Origin: Lutibacter maritimus
Lineage (GTDB): Bacteria; Bacteroidota; Bacteroidia; Flavobacteriales; Flavobacteriaceae
DNA length: 64,000 bases
Direction: 5' to 3'
Assembly: GCF_900116115.1 (NCBI RefSeq)
Contig: NZ_FOZP01000004.1
Location: 7,501-71,500, forward strand
The position numbers were made by a program, and so were the translations under genes. The notes below the pieces were generated by a model that saw only the letters and a program-made list of their open reading frames with translations, was not told the DNA's origin and did not search any database. Positions 61,232 through 64,000 of this stretch are shown here, piece after piece; the stretch's first letter is position 1, and each line of letters begins with the position of its first letter.

Positions 61232-62065
61232 TTATTTTTGATACTTCAAAGCGACCCAATTATTTCGCTCAATAATTTTATCTATTTTAAATTGATATTT
61301 TGATACTTCTGCATCAATAATTGTAATATCTTCTTGGTAAAAACCACTTAATAATAACGTGCCATTATCATTTATACAGTTCATATATACCTGCATATCA
61401 TTCAATAAAATATTTCTATTGATGTTAGCAATAATTACATCATATTTTTTGTTAATTAATAACGATGCATCTCCTTCATAAACATCAATATTTGAACAAT
61501 TATTACGTTCAACATTTTCAATTGAATTTTGATAACACCAATTATCAATATCAATAGCATCAATAGGGTTTGCTCCTTTCATTTCAGCAAAAATGGCTAA
61601 AATTCCAGTTCCACAACCCATATCTAACACTTTTTTATTTGTTAAATCAAGGTCTAACAAATGTTGCACCATCATATGAGTTGTTTCGTGGTGACCGGTT
61701 CCAAAACTCATTTTTGGCTCAATTACAATATCATATTTTAAATTTGGATTTTCGTGAAATGGTGCTCTAATACTTACCAAATTATCTACTTGAATTGGAT
61801 TGAAATTTTTCTCCCACTCACTATTCCAATTGGTTTGTTCAATTACTTCCATTTCAAAAGAAATAGAAAATTGATCAGAATTTAAAATAAAAACATCATT
61901 TAAAATATTTTCATTCCAATCTGTTTGTTGAATGTAAGCTATTAATCCCTCTTCGTTTTCCACAAAACTTTCGAAACCAATTTCACCCAACTCAGCAACC
62001 AAAATTTCGGTTGCTGGTTCTTTTGGGTGTATTTTAAATGTATATGATATATAAATATTATCCAT
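61232..62065 (-). CDS. prmA: Ribosomal protein L11 methyltransferase
   Basis: Trimethylates ribosomal protein L11 using S-adenosylmethionine. 277 residues. The SAM motif is VLDMGCGTGILAIFAEMKGA, preceded by EPKMSFGTGHHETTHMMVQHL. The catalytic NxxP-like loop appears as VIIANINRNIL, as in the Bacteroidota family, instead of NILA. The N-terminal substrate domain (about 1-90) is AT-rich in code but colinear. Overlaps the tpiA stop by 1 nt and continues to clpS. Confidence 0.9.
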   Translation of the reverse strand: MDNIYISYTFKIHPKEPATEILVAELGEIGFESFVENEEGLIAYIQQTDWNENILNDVFILNSDQFSISFEMEVIEQTNWNSEWEKNFNPIQVDNLVSIRAPFHENPNLKYDIVIEPKMSFGTGHHETTHMMVQHLLDLDLTNKKVLDMGCGTGILAIFAEMKGANPIDAIDIDNWCYQNSIENVERNNCSNIDVYEGDASLLINKKYDVIIANINRNILLNDMQVYMNCINDNGTLLLSGFYQEDITIIDAEVSKYQFKIDKIIERNNWVALKYQK

Positions 62066-62823
62066 TAAATTGCGTCAATTATCGCTTTAAAATCATCTTT
62101 ATTAAGTGCAGCTCCACCAATTAATCCACCATCAACATCTGGCTTTCCAAAAATTTCCTGTGCATTGTTTGGTTTTACACTTCCACCATATAAAATTGAA
62201 ACGTTTTCAGCTACATCATCATTAAATTCATCTGCAATAATTTTTCTAATAAACGCGTGCATTTCTTGTGCTTGTTCTGGCGAAGCAGTTTCACCTGTTC
62301 CAATTGCCCAAACTGGCTCATATGCTAAAATTATATTTTTCCAAGATTTTGCTTCTAAATGATATAAAGCATTTTTTAATTGACTTTCTACAACTTTAAA
62401 ATGATTACCAGATTTTCTATCTTCTAAAACTTCACCAAAACAGAAAATTATTTCCATTTTATTTTCTAAAGCTGCATCCACTTTTTTAGCTAATATTTCA
62501 TCGGTTTCTCCAAAATATTCTCTTCTTTCTGAATGCCCTAAAATTACAATTTCAACACCAACAGATTTTAACATTTCTGCAGAAACTTCACCAGTAAAAG
62601 CTCCGTTTTTTGCAAAATGCATATTTTGTGCAGCAACTTCAACTTTCGTCCCTTTTGCTTTACTAGCAACTTTTTGTAAACTAACAAACGTTGGAGCGAC
62701 AATTACTCTTGTGTTTTTAAGTTTGTTCTTTTTAACACTTTTTGCTACTTTTTTAACTAACGATTTAGATTCATCTAAATTATTATTCATTTTCCAGTTT
62801 CCTGCTACTATTTTTTGTCTCAT
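62065..62823 (-). CDS. tpiA: Triosephosphate isomerase
   Basis: Interconverts dihydroxyacetone phosphate and glyceraldehyde 3-phosphate. 252 residues, full length. Catalytic residues: Asn/Lys in VAGNWKMNN (11-13 region), His in VILGHSERREYFGE and Glu in ILAYEPVWAIGTG. The phosphate-binding loop is ILYGGSVKPNNAQEIF, then VDGGLIGGAAL. First gene of tpiA-prmA-clpS. A TAATTTTG element lies 28 nt upstream (62851-62858 on the minus strand), likely its promoter. Confidence 0.98.
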   Translation of the reverse strand: MRQKIVAGNWKMNNNLDESKSLVKKVAKSVKKNKLKNTRVIVAPTFVSLQKVASKAKGTKVEVAAQNMHFAKNGAFTGEVSAEMLKSVGVEIVILGHSERREYFGETDEILAKKVDAALENKMEIIFCFGEVLEDRKSGNHFKVVESQLKNALYHLEAKSWKNIILAYEPVWAIGTGETASPEQAQEMHAFIRKIIADEFNDDVAENVSILYGGSVKPNNAQEIFGKPDVDGGLIGGAALNKDDFKAIIDAI

Positions 62824-62850
62824 TTTTACTATTATATTAAATTATAACTA

Positions 62851-62858
62851 CAAAATTA
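62851..62858 (-). promoter_or_regulatory. -7 promoter element of tpiA-prmA-clpS
   Basis: On the minus strand this reads TAATTTTG, a perfect TAnnTTTG, 28 nt before the tpiA ATG. The -33 TTG is not clear. Confidence 0.5.
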
Positions 62859-62925
62859 ATCAATAATGCAGTCCTTAAAAAACTTCCTTTCAATATACTG
62901 CGAATTCGTTTTCGATTTCAACTAT

Positions 62926-64000
62926 TTATTTTAATCTAATCTTAGGATCTAACATTCCGTAAATAATATCTACAAAAATATTAATTAAAATAAACAATGT
63001 TGCAATGGTTAAAACACTACCCATAATTATTGGCAAATCTAAAGTATTTAAAGCATTTACAATTTCGCGACCTAAACCATTCCAATTAAAAATATATTCT
63101 ACAAAAACCGCACCTGCTAGCATAGATGCAAACCATCCAGAAACCGCAGTAACAACCGGATTTAATGCATTTTTTAATGCGTGCGTTTTAATAATTTTGT
63201 AGGTTGATAATCCTTTTGCTTTGGCAGTTCTAATATAATCTTGGGTTAAAACTTCTAACAAAGAATTTCTCATTAATTGAATTACAACTGCTAACGGTCT
63301 AATCCCTAAAACAACTGCTGGAAGCACTAAATTTTTCCATTGAATGTATATTTTCTCACCAAAATCATCTACTTCAAACAAACTACCAGTCATATTTAAA
63401 TTCGTGTATTTGTGTAAAACAAAACCAAATAACCAAGCAAATAAAATAGCACTAAAAAATGAAGGAACACTCATTCCTAAAGTACTAATTATTGATATTA
63501 TTTTATCAAAAAAACTATCTTTAAAAAGGGCTGATAAAATACCAAAAAAGATTCCAACAATTATGGCAATTGTAATGGCCGAAATGGCTAAAATGGCAGT
63601 GTTAGGCATTGTTTCTGCTATTACTTCTGATACATTTTTATCATTTTTTTGAAACGACTTTCGCAAATATGGATATTTTAAAACCACTGTTTTTTCTTTA
63701 AAAGAAAACAACTCAACAAACGAATATTTATTAGTACTTAAAAACGTATAATTATCACTATTTTTTGAATGCACAGAAATTGGCGATAAATCGTTTAAAT
63801 AATAGAAATATTGTGTGCTTAATGGCTGATCAAAACCATATTTTTTTCTAATATTTTGAAGTTGCTCTGTATCTTCTCGCTGATCTAACATCATACGCGC
63901 AGGATCACCCGGAAGCACATTAAATAAAAAGAAAATAACAGTTATCACTCCTAAAAGTGTTAAAATTCCGTATCCTATTTTATTTGAAATATAGCTAAAC
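62926..64000 (-). CDS. Oligopeptide/dipeptide-type ABC transporter permease (cut by the right edge)
   Basis: Inner-membrane permease of the DppB/OppB family. The frame stays open to the window end (SYISNKIGYGILTLLGV precedes the GTG at 63948), so the true start is outside and that GTG is internal. It shows the N-terminal FFLFNVLPGDPARMMLD, a large periplasmic region at about residues 45-110 of the visible part, then the transport domain: MPNTAILAISAITIAIIVGI, the EAA-type loop DYIRTAKAKGLSTYKIIKTH and GAVFVEYIFNWNGLGREIV. The long insertion after the first helix is common in Bacteroidota members. Ligand not known. Confidence 0.9.
   Translation of the reverse strand, partial: FSYISNKIGYGILTLLGVITVIFFLFNVLPGDPARMMLDQREDTEQLQNIRKKYGFDQPLSTQYFYYLNDLSPISVHSKNSDNYTFLSTNKYSFVELFSFKEKTVVLKYPYLRKSFQKNDKNVSEVIAETMPNTAILAISAITIAIIVGIFFGILSALFKDSFFDKIISIISTLGMSVPSFFSAILFAWLFGFVLHKYTNLNMTGSLFEVDDFGEKIYIQWKNLVLPAVVLGIRPLAVVIQLMRNSLLEVLTQDYIRTAKAKGLSTYKIIKTHALKNALNPVVTAVSGWFASMLAGAVFVEYIFNWNGLGREIVNALNTLDLPIIMGSVLTIATLFILINIFVDIIYGMLDPKIRLK

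Noticed and set aside
63946-63948. GTG as the permease start
   Set aside because: The frame is open with hydrophobic, family-like sequence up to the window edge, so this is an internal codon.
1-64000. CRISPR array
   Set aside because: No spaced direct repeats of the right length were seen; the only dense repeats are the coding repeats of the curlin genes and the HTCS propeller.

Overview
The window is about 30% GC and reads as the chromosome of a Bacteroidota member, most likely a flavobacterium (Flavobacteriaceae). The pointers are SusC/SusD and hybrid two-component (HTCS) proteins, a divergent GSIII/GSII glutamine synthetase pair, curli genes of the Bacteroidota type, promoters with a TAnnTTTG -7 element, A-rich instead of Shine-Dalgarno leaders, and an infC gene with a non-AUG start. 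I cannot name the genus.

Layout. (1) 1-7.2 kb is housekeeping: the end of thrS, infC-rpmI-rplT, a TerC-family membrane protein, an ABC-F ATPase, release factor 1 and a PurM-like enzyme. (2) 7.2-14.7 kb is a complete curli (functional amyloid) locus on the minus strand. It has two tandem curlin pairs (csgA2-csgB2, then csgA1-csgB1), followed by csgE, csgF, csgG and a large lipoprotein. CsgE carries an N-terminal CsgH-like domain and CsgG a C-terminal beta-barrel-like domain. Both curlin pairs have the same C-tract element about 142 nt upstream of csgA. (3) 15.1-21.7 kb holds GSIII and GSII, a Ca2+/Na+ antiporter and a BlaI/M56-peptidase pair under a perfect 36-bp palindromic operator.

(4) 22.2-36.2 kb looks like an acquired and partly decayed island behind tRNA-Arg(ACG). 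A frameshifted integrase remnant follows the tRNA. Then come eleven minus-strand genes: an S41 peptidase, two outer-membrane-type proteins, two alpha/beta hydrolases, an amidohydrolase, an NmrA-like SDR, a class-C serine hydrolase, an ECF sigma factor with a membrane partner, and a TPR/AraC regulator. A 1.7-kb graveyard of broken genes closes it. All four transcription units downstream of the AraC gene carry one copy of a 26-bp partly palindromic site, always 24-25 nt before the TTTG of the -7 promoter element. I read this as an undescribed, self-contained AraC regulon, and it is the strongest new signal in the window.

(5) 36.4-39.6 kb encodes a cytosolic histidine kinase, an NtrC-type sigma54 activator, and two small genes behind a likely sigma54 promoter. 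(6) 39.7-56.2 kb is a polysaccharide utilisation locus for a uronic-acid-containing glycan. It has a beta-helix protein, HTCS regulator, SusC, SusD, GH88 unsaturated glucuronyl hydrolase, GH2 enzyme, SDR oxidoreductase and UxuA mannonate dehydratase. Together they describe regulated import, cleavage and catabolism of uronates to 2-keto-3-deoxygluconate. (7) 56.6-64 kb returns to core metabolism: a CBM48-like protein, a three-gene biotin-dependent acyl-CoA carboxylase, tpiA-prmA-clpS, and the end of an oligopeptide-type ABC permease that leaves the window.
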